NCBI GenBank assembly: GCA_038253135.1
Contig: JBBSHJ010000010.1
Span: forward strand, 1-52,843
Source of the DNA: JBBSHJ01 sp038253135
GTDB lineage: Bacteria > Actinomycetota > Actinomycetes > Mycobacteriales > QHCD01
Direction of reading: 5' to 3'
DNA: 52,843 nt
Under the pieces are notes generated by a model. That model ran no database searches and was not told the origin of the DNA. It saw nothing but the letters and a program-made list of their open reading frames with translations. Each line of letters starts with the position of its first letter. Position 1 is the first letter of the stretch. Positions 44,950 to 52,843 of the stretch are shown here, in pieces. A program made the position numbers and the translations under genes.

Positions 44950-45351
44950 GTGCCGACGTACCAGTACGCCTGCACGAACGAGTCGTGTGCGCATCGGTTC
45001 GAGGCCGTGCAGTCCTTCAGCGACACCTCGCTGTCGACCTGCCCGGTCTGCGAGGGCGGCCTGCGCAAGCTCTTCTCGTCCGTTGGCGTCGTCTTCAAGG
45101 GTTCCGGCTTCTATCGGACCGACAGCCGCACCAGCGCGAATGGCAAGGGTCCGGAGCACGGCGAATCGCGGAGCAAGGATTCGGCCGCGGCCAGCTCCGA
45201 GTCGTCCGGATCGAGTGATTCCGGCTCGGCGAAGAAGGAGTCGGGTGGCTCGGATTCCACCAGCTCCTCCGGGTCCTCCGACAAGAACGGCAAGCCCAAG
45301 TCCGCCGCAGCCTCGGGCTCGACCGGCAAGGCGGCCGCGAGCACCGGCTGA
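44950..45351 (+). CDS. FmdB-family zinc-ribbon protein with serine/glycine-rich tail
   Basis: The 133-residue protein begins with an FmdB zinc ribbon (PTYQYACTNESCAHRFEAVQ, then CPVC; four Cys). About 70 residues of Ser/Gly/Lys-rich disordered sequence follow. GTG 44950 is used because GGAGG lies just upstream. The family is small, and M. tuberculosis Rv0991c, in the same position, is described as a redox-regulated chaperone-like protein. The first cysteine pair is CTNESC rather than CxxC, as is common in FmdB proteins. Confidence 0.9.
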   Translation: MPTYQYACTNESCAHRFEAVQSFSDTSLSTCPVCEGGLRKLFSSVGVVFKGSGFYRTDSRTSANGKGPEHGESRSKDSAAASSESSGSSDSGSAKKESGGSDSTSSSGSSDKNGKPKSAAASGSTGKAAASTG

Positions 45352-45474
45352 CGGCGCCCGGCCCGGTTAGCACGCCGGCGACGCCCGCGTCGTACGCCGT
45401 CCACAGCCGGCGACCCCGTCCACAACCCGGCCGGAACACCCGAAGCGGTGCACCTGCGCGATTAGCGTCCGGCC

Positions 45475-46149
45475 ATGCCCGATCGCCCGGCCCGCAAGCC
45501 CCACCGTCCGCGCTGGCTCTCCCCGCGCCGCCAGCACGTCATCCACCTCGGCCCCTGGCCCCGCCGCGCGCTCGCCCTGGCGCTGCTGGGGCTGGCTGTC
45601 ATCCTCGCGCTGCGCCCATCCCATCGGGCGCGCGTCGCCACCGGGCCCATGACCACGGTCGTGGTCGCCGCCCACGCGCTCACGCCGGGGCATCGGATCG
45701 CCGCCTCCGACGTGCGGCTGGCCAGCTGGCCGACCCGACTGGTGCCTGCGGGAGCGGCGCGCGGGCGATCGCACAGCACCGGCGGCACGGTGGCCGGCCC
45801 GGTGCCGGCAGGCGGCGTCCTCACCGACCTCTCGACGGTCGGGCCTTCGCTCGCCCAGTCGCTCGGCGGTTCCGGCGCCACCGCGGTGCCGGTGCGCGTG
45901 ACCGACCCGGGTCTGGCCCAGTTGCTGCATCCGGGAGACGGCGTCGACGTCCTGGCCGGCCGGCCGGGACAGCGCGTTCCCAGCGTCGTCGCGGAGCGGG
46001 TGCGCGTGCTCGTCGTGCTCGCGGGGCCGCGCGATGACGTCAGCATCGACGGGATAACAATCATGGTCGCAGCCCAGAGCGATACGGCGCGTCGCCTTGC
46101 TCTGATCCCGCAAGACGCGAGAGTTGGCCTTGTCCTACGACCCGACTGA
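45475..46149 (+). CDS. SAF-domain protein, CpaB/RcpC-like
   Basis: The 224-residue protein has a basic N-terminus, one membrane helix (about 30-46: RALALALLGLAVILAL) and then an exported SAF domain (VVVAAHALTPGHRIAASDVRLASWP). A C-terminal RcpC-like half follows (LLHPGDGVDVLAGRPGQRVPSVVAERVRVLVVL). It resembles CpaB of Flp/Tad pilus systems. No other pilus genes are in the window, so a pilus role is not established. Confidence 0.85.
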   Translation: MPDRPARKPHRPRWLSPRRQHVIHLGPWPRRALALALLGLAVILALRPSHRARVATGPMTTVVVAAHALTPGHRIAASDVRLASWPTRLVPAGAARGRSHSTGGTVAGPVPAGGVLTDLSTVGPSLAQSLGGSGATAVPVRVTDPGLAQLLHPGDGVDVLAGRPGQRVPSVVAERVRVLVVLAGPRDDVSIDGITIMVAAQSDTARRLALIPQDARVGLVLRPD

Positions 46150-46247
46150 GATCAAAGCGCAAAGCACGTGGTTGCCTTTCGCTCGCCCGACGACCCTGAC
46201 CGCACCGGTCGGCTGCGGTACGAGTCGTTCTCAAAGGAGTAAGGGAA

Positions 46248-46682
46248 ATGGTGCGAGGGTTCAAGAACTTCCTGATGCGAGGCGAGGTCGTCGTCGTCGC
46301 CATCGGCCTTATTATCGCTCTGGCGTTCAGCACGCTGGTCAAGGCGTTCACCGACTTCATCATCAACCCGATCATCAGCCGATTCCAGGGCGGCGGAGGC
46401 ATCGGCCTGGGCGTCCAACTCGGGGACAAGGGCAATTCCAAGACGTTCCTCGACATCGGATCCTTCATCTCGGCCATGATCTACTTCGTCATTTTCATGG
46501 CCGTGGTCTATTTCCTGATCGTCCTTCCGTACAAGCACATCCAGGCTCGTCGGGGAATTGTCGTCTTCGGCGACCCGCCGCCGGTCAAGACGTGCGTGGC
46601 CTGCCTGTCCGATGACCTACCTCCCGCGGCCAGCAAGTGCAAGTACTGTGGCGCGGACCAGCCCGTCGGTGACGCAGCCTGA
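46248..46682 (+). CDS. mscL: Large-conductance mechanosensitive channel MscL with C-terminal zinc ribbon
   Basis: MscL opens under membrane tension to release solutes during osmotic downshock. The first helix GEVVVVAIGLIIALAFSTLVKAF (about 12-34) and second helix GSFISAMIYFVIFMAVVYFL (about 71-90) are typical, with the amphipathic start MVRGFKNFLMRG. After the usual cytoplasmic part, residues 116-134 form CVACLSDDLPPAASKCKYCG. Two CxxC pairs (Cys116, 119, 131, 134) would bind zinc in place of the normal helical bundle. A GGAG-type ribosome site (AAAGGAG) precedes ATG 46248. Confidence 0.94.
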   Translation: MVRGFKNFLMRGEVVVVAIGLIIALAFSTLVKAFTDFIINPIISRFQGGGGIGLGVQLGDKGNSKTFLDIGSFISAMIYFVIFMAVVYFLIVLPYKHIQARRGIVVFGDPPPVKTCVACLSDDLPPAASKCKYCGADQPVGDAA

Positions 46683-46697
46683 TCCTGGTCATCCGCA

Positions 46698-46763
46698 CCG
46701 ATCCGACGCGGCGCGGTCCGCGGAATCCTTCCGGGCGCTTTCGGATCGGCCCGTTCGGATCGG
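46698..46763. terminator. Inverted repeat between convergent mscL and the small acidic gene
   Basis: CCGATCCGA (46698-46706) and TCGGATCGG (46741-46749) are perfect complements around a GC-rich core. A third related copy, TTCGGATCGG, ends at 46763. The element starts 16 bases after the mscL stop and ends 16 bases before the stop of the opposite gene, so it probably stops transcription in both directions. Confidence 0.6.
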
Positions 46764-46778
46764 CGAGCGCCCCGGACG

Positions 46779-47003
46779 CTAGCGGGCCTCGCCACCGTGG
46801 TGCGGCGGGACCTGCTCGCGCAGCCACGTCTCGTCGTCGTGGGAGCGCTCTTTCCAGCCGTGGTCCGTCTCGTCGGGGGCCGGACCGGTCTCGTCGAGAT
46901 CGCCCCAGTCGAGGTCGTCCCAGGCGAGATCGTCCCGCTCAGCCCCCGCCCGAGCGGCGGGCGCCGCGCTGATGTCCCGTCCGGCGCCGTCCTGCTCGCT
47001 CAA
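46779..47003 (-). CDS. Small acidic protein of unknown function
   Basis: This encodes 74 residues rich in Asp, Glu and Trp (RDDLAWDDLDWGDLDE, DHGWKERSHDDETWLREQVP). No transmembrane helix or known domain is seen. It starts with TTG 47003 behind a GGAG site. Similar short Asp/Trp-rich proteins occur in other actinobacteria as I recall, but no function is known to me. A periodic WDDLD pattern suggests a disordered or binding peptide. Confidence 0.6.
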   Translation of the reverse strand: MSEQDGAGRDISAAPAARAGAERDDLAWDDLDWGDLDETGPAPDETDHGWKERSHDDETWLREQVPPHHGGEAR

Positions 47004-47234
47004 GGTCGCTCCGCGGGTCTGCTGCCGCTCCGGCCGGCGAGAGCCGGACCTGGATCCTCGTTGCCGGCCAGACTACCCGCCGCCGCAACCGGTCGGCGTA
47101 CCGCCGATGCTGTCCGCTACCGGACCGGCCGGTTGGCGCCGAGCCGGTCGCCACGCCCCGCCGGGTCTCTATCGTCGGCGAACACGGGTCAACGCGAGGC
47201 AGCATCTCAGCGACCGTGGAAGGGATCCATCGCC

Positions 47235-47366
47235 GTGCCGGATTCCGCGACCATACCGCTCGTCGACCGACGGTTCGACCAGCTCGACCTCTCGCCGGCG
47301 GCCGCGCATTTCCTGCCCCAATTCCTTTACTCCCACGAATATGCGGCCTGCCGCGCGCAGGCCTGA
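47235..47366 (+). CDS. Short ORF just upstream of the PhyH dioxygenase gene
   Basis: This GTG-started 43-codon ORF ends 11 bases before the dioxygenase start. It has strong third-position GC bias and a purine-rich upstream region (GGAAGGGATCC). The peptide ends FLPQFLYSHEYAACRAQA. I do not recognise it. The spacing suggests co-translation with the dioxygenase, and it may be a small partner, a modified substrate peptide, or simply a relic of a gene. Confidence 0.45.
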   Translation: MPDSATIPLVDRRFDQLDLSPAAAHFLPQFLYSHEYAACRAQA

Positions 47367-47377
47367 CCGGAGCCACG

Positions 47378-48127
47378 ATGAATACCTCTAGCGCGCTCGC
47401 CGACCTCGGCGCCGGAGCCGTCGATGACGAGACGAGAGACTGCCTTGACCGCGACGGTTTCGCGCCGATCCCGGGCGTGCTCTCGCCCGGACAGCTCGAC
47501 GTCGCACGCGCGCGAATCGACGAGCTGGCGGTAGCCGAGGGGCCCAGCGCCGGGCGCGAGGTGCACCAGGAACGGGGCACCGCCCGGCTGTCCGATCTGG
47601 TCAACAAGGGCAAGGTCTTCGACGTCTTCTGGACCGAGCCGCGGGTGCTGGCGGCGGTCGCACACGTGCTGTCCGGCGATCTGAAGCTCTCGTCGTTGAA
47701 CAGCCGCGCCGCGCTTCCCGGTGAGGGCCACCAATCCCTGCACGCAGACTGGGGCGAGCCCGACCCGTCTGGATTCCAGGTGTGCAATTCGATCTGGCTG
47801 CTCGACGATTTCACCGCCGAGAACGGCGCGACCCGCGTCGTACCGCGCAGCCACCGGTCAGGTACGACCCCGGCCACCGCGCTGGCCGACCCGGGTGCGC
47901 GGCACCCGGACGAGATCCAGCTGATTGCTCCGGCCGGCACGGTCGTCGTCTTCAACAGTCACCTCTGGCACGGCGGCACGCGGAACCACTCGGACCGCCC
48001 CCGCCGGGCCGTGCATTCCTATTTCACCCGCCGCAAGAACCCGCAACAGCTCGACCAGCGCACCTACCTGCGGCACGCGACCTGGGAACGGATCTCCCCA
48101 GCGCAACGCTGGATCCTCGACGTCTAG
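47378..48127 (+). CDS. Phytanoyl-CoA dioxygenase (PhyH) family protein
   Basis: This is a non-haem Fe(II)/2-oxoglutarate oxygenase of 249 residues. The N-terminal FLDRDGF-type segment reads CLDRDGFAPIPGVLSPGQL. The iron ligands are the HxD of LHADWGEP and the distal His in FNSHLWHGGTRNHS. An Arg (RPRRAVHSYF) suited to 2-oxoglutarate binding follows. It may hydroxylate a small metabolite or secondary-metabolite intermediate. ATG 47378 has a weak GGAG site. Confidence 0.88.
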   Translation: MNTSSALADLGAGAVDDETRDCLDRDGFAPIPGVLSPGQLDVARARIDELAVAEGPSAGREVHQERGTARLSDLVNKGKVFDVFWTEPRVLAAVAHVLSGDLKLSSLNSRAALPGEGHQSLHADWGEPDPSGFQVCNSIWLLDDFTAENGATRVVPRSHRSGTTPATALADPGARHPDEIQLIAPAGTVVVFNSHLWHGGTRNHSDRPRRAVHSYFTRRKNPQQLDQRTYLRHATWERISPAQRWILDV

Positions 48128-48128
48128 C

Positions 48129-48520
48129 TTAGCTGGCAGTGTTGTCGGCGATCGGGCGCACGTCGGCGCTGGCCAGCAGCGCCGGGAGCTGGGTAAGCCG
48201 GTCGTCGTTGGGGTCGTGCAATCGCCGGCCGAGAGCGGTGAACAGCCCGACGAGCACGCCTCGATCGGCGGGACGAAGGGCCCGGTTCGCGGGCACGGTG
48301 GCGATCAGCGCTCCGCCTGGCGCCAGGACCCGGTGGATCTCGGCGAGTACGCCGGGTAGGTCGGCGGGGACCATCAGGGCCATCGAGCAGACCACCAGGT
48401 CGGTGCTGCCGGTTGCGAGGGGCAGCGCCGATGCTGATCCCTGGGCAAGGGCCCGGGCGCCGCGGCGGCGTGCTGCGGCGAGCTCTGCCGCGGAGATGTC
48501 GACGCCGGGGAAGGCGAACA
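48129..48520 (-). pseudogene. Truncated class I SAM methyltransferase (C-terminal part)
   Basis: The minus strand encodes GVDISAAELAAARRRGA, then DLVVCSMALM and EIHRVLAPGGALIATVP. These are motif-I-end, motif II and motif III regions of a class I SAM methyltransferase. The GxGxG SAM loop and everything before it are missing. Upstream the sequence is directly joined to an amino acid permease fragment. It ends at TAA 48129. Confidence 0.75.
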
Positions 48521-49161
48521 CCCCCCAAGCCGAGCGTCGCCACCGGCACCCCGGACGGGCGGAACGGGGTCGACCCCAGCCGGCTGATCGTGTGGCCGCC
48601 GTAACCGCCATGCGCGAGCACCGCGACCGCGACGACGGCGATCAGCACCAGCGAGACGAATTCGAGGCCGAAGATCAGTCCGGTGGAGATCCGGATCGAA
48701 TATCGGGCCACCACGATCGTCACCGCCCACAGGCCGGCGGCGAAGCCCAGCCAGGCATGCCCACCCAGCCAGCCGGGCGCAACCAACGTGACCAGCCCGT
48801 TGGCGTTCGAGGCGAACACCGACGCGGCATAAGCGACATAGACGAAGAGCAGGAGCCACGCCGCCACCAACCCGTAGGCCGGCCCGACCGCCCGGCCGCA
48901 GAAGGAATACACCGACCCGGCCGACGCGAACTCCCGGGTGAAGACCACGAACGCGTAGGCCACGAAGAGCATCACCACGACCGCCGTACCGAACGCGAAC
49001 GGCCCCGCCACGCCGACGATCCCCGCCATCAACGCCGGCAGGAAACTCACCCCGCCCGCCGGCGCCTGGATCCCGACCGCCGACCCGACCGTGCCGATGA
49101 ACCGCACACTGTCAGAGCGCAGCGACCTGGGCGGCCCGGACGCCGCCTCAGATGTACCCAC
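48521..49161 (-). pseudogene. Truncated APC-family amino acid permease (N-terminal part)
   Basis: About 215 residues of an APC superfamily permease remain, with six hydrophobic segments including GVSFLPALMAGIVGVAGPFAF, GSVYSFCGRAVGPAYGLVAAW and GLEFVSLVLIAVVAVAVLAHGG. The frame breaks at a run of six G near 48521-48527 (minus strand GGCTTGGGGGGTGTTC). With one more G it would read the permease motif LGLGGVFAF, then it fuses to the methyltransferase fragment. A deletion joining two genes plus a base loss is implied. Confidence 0.75.
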
Positions 49162-49365
49162 CCATCACCGTCCCTCGACCCGAGTCACGCACCCCTCGCA
49201 GACAACCGGAGCGCGAGGCGCTCGAAATACATGGCACAACACAGCACTCGCCGGCGGAGCGGGCAGGTGTGTCGGGCGGACAGGTCCGGCCGGCGGCGAA
49301 CGGATGGATCCCGACGGGTGCTGCGGGGCGAGGAACGGCGGGCCGGTGATGAGAGGCTGATCGGC

Positions 49366-50187
49366 GTGGCCGCAGTCGAAGCGTCGTCCTCCATCCGGGA
49401 GGAGCTGCGCCGTCGCGCCCGCGAGCCCAACCGGCTCCGGGTCTGGCGGGCCGAGGTGATCGAGACCGCACAGCTCACGCCGCGGGTACGCCGGCTCACG
49501 CTGGCCGGAGACGATCTCGCCACGATGGCGGACGGGCTGCCGGCCGACGGGTTCAAGGCCGCCGTCTTCGCCCCGGGCGTGAGCGAGGTGCCGGGGATGC
49601 GACTCGGCCCGCGCGGGGTGCTGGTCGATGGCCCACCGCTGCCGGCGTGGCGTTCCTACACCGTGCGCCACCACGATCCGCGGACGACGCGGACCGATGT
49701 GGACGTCGTACTCCACGACGACAGCCCTGGAACGCGGTGGGCCACATCCCTCGCCGTCGGTGACCTCGTCATCGGGCACGGGCCCCGGTCGGACTTCTAC
49801 GCCGCCCCCGGCGTGGATCTGCACGTCCTCGCCGGCGACGACACGGCGGCGCCCGCGATCGCCGCGATCCTGCAAGCACTGCCCGCGACCGCCCGGGTCA
49901 TCGCGGTGATCGAGGTCCAGGACGCGGCGGAGCAGATCGACCTGCCTGGCAACGCCGAGGTGCACTGGCTGCACCGCTGCGGCGTCCCGCCCGGCCGGTC
50001 CGAGCTGCTGGCCGCGGCGGTACGCCGGCTGCCTGCGTTCACCGGCCGCGTCCAGGCGTGGGCAGGCGCCGAATCGGGCGCGGTGCGGGCGATCCGCGCG
50101 CACTGGTTGCGCGAGCGGGAGCTACCGAGCCGGGACGTGCACGCAGTCGGCTTCTGGCGGCTCGGTCACGCCGGCAGCACCGACTGA
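49366..50187 (+). CDS. Siderophore-interacting FAD-binding reductase
   Basis: This protein is expected to release iron by reducing ferric siderophores in the cytosol. The 273-residue protein has an FAD-binding beta-barrel (residues 25-140) with the flavin motif WRSYTVRHHDP (about 99-109) and VGDLVIGHGPR. The NAD(P)-binding SIP domain follows (LAGDDTAAPAIAAILQALP, VQAWAGAESGAVRAIR) and ends VGFWRLG, a family hallmark. GTG 49366 behind a GAGAGG-like site is chosen; the frame is open far upstream without similarity. Confidence 0.92.
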   Translation: MAAVEASSSIREELRRRAREPNRLRVWRAEVIETAQLTPRVRRLTLAGDDLATMADGLPADGFKAAVFAPGVSEVPGMRLGPRGVLVDGPPLPAWRSYTVRHHDPRTTRTDVDVVLHDDSPGTRWATSLAVGDLVIGHGPRSDFYAAPGVDLHVLAGDDTAAPAIAAILQALPATARVIAVIEVQDAAEQIDLPGNAEVHWLHRCGVPPGRSELLAAAVRRLPAFTGRVQAWAGAESGAVRAIRAHWLRERELPSRDVHAVGFWRLGHAGSTD

Positions 50188-50197
50188 TCGAGCGGGA

Positions 50198-50632
50198 TCA
50201 CTGGCCGGCGATGTAGCTGTGCAGGCTCTCCGCGGTGGTCTGCAGGTCGTCGATCCGGCTCTTGACCATGTCACCGATGCTCACGAGACCGCCGAGCCCG
50301 CGATCGGTCACGACGGGCACGTGCCTTATCCGCCGGTCGGTCATCATCCGAAGCACGTGCACGATGTCATCGTCGGGCCGGCAAGTCACGACATCGGCGG
50401 TCATGATGGCGCGCACCCGCTGCTCGAGCAGGTCCGCGTGGCTGTCGGCGAGGCGCCGTACGACGTCCCGCTCGGAAACGATGCCCTGCACCGTGCCGTC
50501 CGCGCCGACGACGACCAGCGCGCCGACGCCCCACTTCGCCAGCTCTGAGACGAGGACCTGCACCGTCTCGTCGGCATCGATGGTCGCGACCTCGGTCGAT
50601 CCCTTGCGCCTGAGCACTTCGTTGATCCGCAT
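50198..50632 (-). CDS. Two-CBS-domain protein
   Basis: This 144-residue cytosolic protein consists only of two CBS motifs: VQVLVSELAKWGVGALVVVG...VQGIVSERDVVRRL, and VHVLRMMTDRRIRHVPVVTDRGLGGLVSIGDMV. Such Bateman modules bind adenine nucleotides and are often linked to energy or redox sensing in actinobacteria. It is convergent with the siderophore-interacting gene, leaving only 10 bases between stops. The partner is unknown. Confidence 0.9.
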   Translation of the reverse strand: MRINEVLRRKGSTEVATIDADETVQVLVSELAKWGVGALVVVGADGTVQGIVSERDVVRRLADSHADLLEQRVRAIMTADVVTCRPDDDIVHVLRMMTDRRIRHVPVVTDRGLGGLVSIGDMVKSRIDDLQTTAESLHSYIAGQ

Positions 50633-50917
50633 GATGGCCTCGCTTCATCCGGCGTCGCGGCCGATGCCACAGACCCCCGGACCGGTGCCGAACGACTCCG
50701 GCTCGATTCCGGCTGGTCCGCCGCGCCGCTCGTGGCCAGGCTAATCCCGTCCGGCGGTGACCGGAAGGTGTCGCATGGCACCGCGGATCGCGCGTGGCGT
50801 GCGCCTGAGTGCGCATCGATCGGCGCCGGCGACCGTCAGTAGGCTCGGTGCGCGCGAGCCCGTCCCGATGGGTGCCGCGTGCGCCCTGCCCGATGTGCGA
50901 GCCGTGAGGAGTGCGCT

Positions 50918-52843
50918 GTGCCCCAGCCGCCCGTGTCCGAGCCGTCCGTGTCCGAGCCGCCCGTGTCCGAGCCGCCGGTGCCGGTGGCGCTCGGCGAGCC
51001 GTGGACCGAGCCGCAGATCACCGGCGTCAACCGGCTCGCCGCGCGCGCGACGGGCTGGCCGTATGCGAGCGCGGCCGACGCCCTGGCCGAGCGCGATGCG
51101 GCGGTGCGCTCGCTCGACGGCGATTGGTCGTTCCGCCTGGTCGGGGCGCCGGGCGAGACCCCGGCCGATTTCCCGACGATGGACGTGTCGGGATGGGACT
51201 CGGTGGCCGTGCCCGGAGTGTGGACCATGCAGGGCTACGACCGGCCGCACTACACCAACGTCATCATGCCGTTCGTGCCGGACGATCCCCCGGGCGTACC
51301 CGCAGACAATCCAACCGGCCTGTACCGGCAGGATTTCGAGCTCGCCGACGGTTTCGTCGGGCGGCGGGTCGTGCTGCATTTCGGCGCCGTCAGCTCGGTC
51401 GCGACCGTGTGGCTCAACGGCGAATTCGTCGGCGTGGCCAAGGATGCTCGGCTGCCGAGCGAATTCGACATTTCCAGCGTCGTACGCCGGGGCAAGAACA
51501 CGCTCGCCGTACAGGTCGTGAAATGGTCCGACGCGTCCTACGTCGAAGACCAGGATCAGTGGTGGCACGGCGGCCTCAACCGCTCGGTATTGGTCTACGC
51601 CACCGGCGGCACCTACCTGCGCGATGTGGCCGCGGCGGGAGAATACGACCCCGTGACCGGCAGCGGCGCGCTGTCGGTCACCGTCGAGGTGGCCAGGGTG
51701 CCGACGGACGGGTGGTCGGTGCACGGGACGCTATACGACGCGAGCGGAAGCTCTGTCTTGCAAGGCCTCTCGGCGGACCTGTCCGGTGAGCGCCGAGGCT
51801 GGCCCCGGTCGTGCTGGGGTGAGTTGCGGCGCGACCTGGCCGTCGTCGACGCCTGGACCGCGGAAACACCGACGCTTTACACGCTCGTGGTCGCCCTGCA
51901 TGATGCCGACGGCACCGAGATCGCCGCCACGAGGACCCGGGTCGGCTTCCGTAAGGTTGAGATCCGCGATCGGCAGCTGCTCGTCAATGGTCGGGCGATC
52001 GAGATCAAGGGCGTCAACCGGCACGAGGACCACGACCGGCTCGGTCCTGCGCTTGATCGGGAGACAATGCGGCTCGATATCGCCGTGCTCAAACAATTCA
52101 ATGTCAATGCGGTCCGCACATCACACTATCCGCCGGATCCATATTTCCTGGATCTCTGCGACGAGCACGGCCTCTATGTGATCGACGAGGCCGACATCGA
52201 GTCGCACGCGCTCTACGATTCGGTCTGCCAGGATTCCCGATACGCCGCGGCGTTTCTCGACCGCGGGATCAGGATGGTGCTGCGCGATCGCAACCACCCG
52301 AGCATCATCGCGTGGTCGCTCGGGAACGAGTCCGGTTACGGACCCAACCATGACGCGATGGCCGGCTGGATCCGGCACACCGATCCCACCCGGGTGCTGC
52401 ACTACGAGGGCGCCATCGCCCGCGACTGGGACCAGGGTCACGCGGCTACAGACCTCGTTGCGCCGATGTATCCGTCGATCGACCGGATCATCGAGTGGGC
52501 CGAGACCACCGACGATTACCGGCCGCTGATCATGTGCGAATACGCCCACGCGATGGGCAATTCATGCGGCAACCTGGCCGATTACTGGAGCGCGATCCGC
52601 ACGCATCACGGGCTTCAGGGCGGTTTCATCTGGGAAATGCTCGACCACGGGATCCTCCGCACCACCGATGACGGCCGGGAATACTGGGCGTACGGCGGGG
52701 ATTTCGGCGACGAGCCGAACGACGGCAACTTCGTCTGCGACGGGCTTTTCTGGCCGGACCGGAGTCCGCACCCGGCGGTCTTCGAGGCGAAACAGGTCTA
52801 CGCCCCCGTCATCGCGATCGATGCCAGCATCGCCGACCACCGG
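50918..52843 (+). CDS. Beta-galactosidase, GH2 family, partial at the window edge
   Basis: This is the first 642 residues of a LacZ-type GH2 beta-galactosidase; the rest lies beyond the window. The sugar-binding and immunoglobulin-like domains (about 20-340) lead to the TIM barrel with GVNRHEDHDRLG, NAVRTSHYPPDPYFLDLCDEHGLYV, the acid/base Glu471 in SLGNESG and the nucleophile Glu541 in MCEYAHAMGNS. GTG 50918 follows a GAGGAG-type site. A short N-terminal VSEPP repeat, encoded by three 15-bp units, precedes the enzyme. Confidence 0.93.
   Translation, partial: MPQPPVSEPSVSEPPVSEPPVPVALGEPWTEPQITGVNRLAARATGWPYASAADALAERDAAVRSLDGDWSFRLVGAPGETPADFPTMDVSGWDSVAVPGVWTMQGYDRPHYTNVIMPFVPDDPPGVPADNPTGLYRQDFELADGFVGRRVVLHFGAVSSVATVWLNGEFVGVAKDARLPSEFDISSVVRRGKNTLAVQVVKWSDASYVEDQDQWWHGGLNRSVLVYATGGTYLRDVAAAGEYDPVTGSGALSVTVEVARVPTDGWSVHGTLYDASGSSVLQGLSADLSGERRGWPRSCWGELRRDLAVVDAWTAETPTLYTLVVALHDADGTEIAATRTRVGFRKVEIRDRQLLVNGRAIEIKGVNRHEDHDRLGPALDRETMRLDIAVLKQFNVNAVRTSHYPPDPYFLDLCDEHGLYVIDEADIESHALYDSVCQDSRYAAAFLDRGIRMVLRDRNHPSIIAWSLGNESGYGPNHDAMAGWIRHTDPTRVLHYEGAIARDWDQGHAATDLVAPMYPSIDRIIEWAETTDDYRPLIMCEYAHAMGNSCGNLADYWSAIRTHHGLQGGFIWEMLDHGILRTTDDGREYWAYGGDFGDEPNDGNFVCDGLFWPDRSPHPAVFEAKQVYAPVIAIDASIADHR
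50933..50977 (+). repeat. Three 15-bp repeats at the start of the beta-galactosidase gene
   Basis: Three near-identical copies of GTGTCCGAGCCGCCC (50933-50947, 50948-50962, 50963-50977) encode Val-Ser-Glu-Pro-Pro/Ser units before the enzyme domain. The copies differ by one or two bases only. Confidence 0.9.

Noticed and set aside
48139..49365. Plus-strand extension of the siderophore-interacting gene by over 400 codons
   Set aside because: The extension is antisense to the permease/methyltransferase fragments and lacks family similarity. The SIP domain starts normally from GTG 49366.

Overview
The window is high-GC DNA from an actinobacterium (Actinomycetota). GTG and TTG starts are common, third codon positions are almost always G or C, Shine-Dalgarno sites read GGAGG, and the housekeeping genes are of actinobacterial type. 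I cannot place it to genus. Gene content follows the neighbourhood that in Mycobacterium tuberculosis runs from mscL to glmU (Rv0985c to Rv1018c, from memory), with rearrangements, losses and accessory insertions.

Layout. 1-6.8 kb (minus strand): a decayed cysN copy, a secreted beta-propeller protein, then cysQ-cysD-cysN for sulfate activation and PAP removal, and a polyprenyl-phosphate sugar phosphotransferase. 7.3-11.8 kb (minus): tRNA-Gln, glmU, prs, rplY, pth. 11.8-13.6 kb (plus): a fatty acid desaturase and TetR regulator behind a palindromic operator. 13.6-18.5 kb (minus): ABC-F ATPase, ispE, rsmA, tatD. 18.6-22.7 kb: a short upstream ORF and corA, an 81-bp tandem repeat, and a polar amino acid ABC transporter whose binding protein is frameshifted. 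22.8-27.4 kb: rsmI, a protein mannosyltransferase, a phosphotransferase-fold protein and an amidase. 27.4-36.3 kb is accessory and eroded: an ECF sigma factor with a membrane partner, a PHP phosphoesterase, an acetyltransferase, several gene relics, metE under a cobalamin riboswitch, and a cupin. 36.3-39.4 kb: a large LamG protein paralogous to the first secreted protein. 39.7-46.7 kb: tRNA-Ala, a TIM-barrel protein, a SepX/GlpR-like membrane protein, rimJ-like acetyltransferase, gephyrin-like Glp, 5-formyltetrahydrofolate cyclo-ligase, an FmdB-type zinc ribbon, a CpaB-like SAF protein and MscL with an added zinc ribbon. 46.8-52.8 kb: a small acidic protein, a PhyH dioxygenase, a permease/methyltransferase chimera, a siderophore-interacting reductase, a CBS protein and the 5' part of a GH2 beta-galactosidase running off the window.

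The most interesting observation is a 21-codon ORF with a near-perfect Shine-Dalgarno site just before corA. Its peptide begins with alternating acidic residues and prolines and becomes arginine-rich, like the MgtL leader peptide that senses Mg2+ in enterobacteria; a hairpin follows its stop codon directly. Other notable points are a cobalamin riboswitch carrying a 14-bp tandem repeat, a zinc ribbon fused to MscL, and a divisome-gene frame without a stop that runs antisense through its neighbour and a tRNA. Several genes are broken by what looks like a single missing base, so residual sequencing error must be excluded before they are called pseudogenes.
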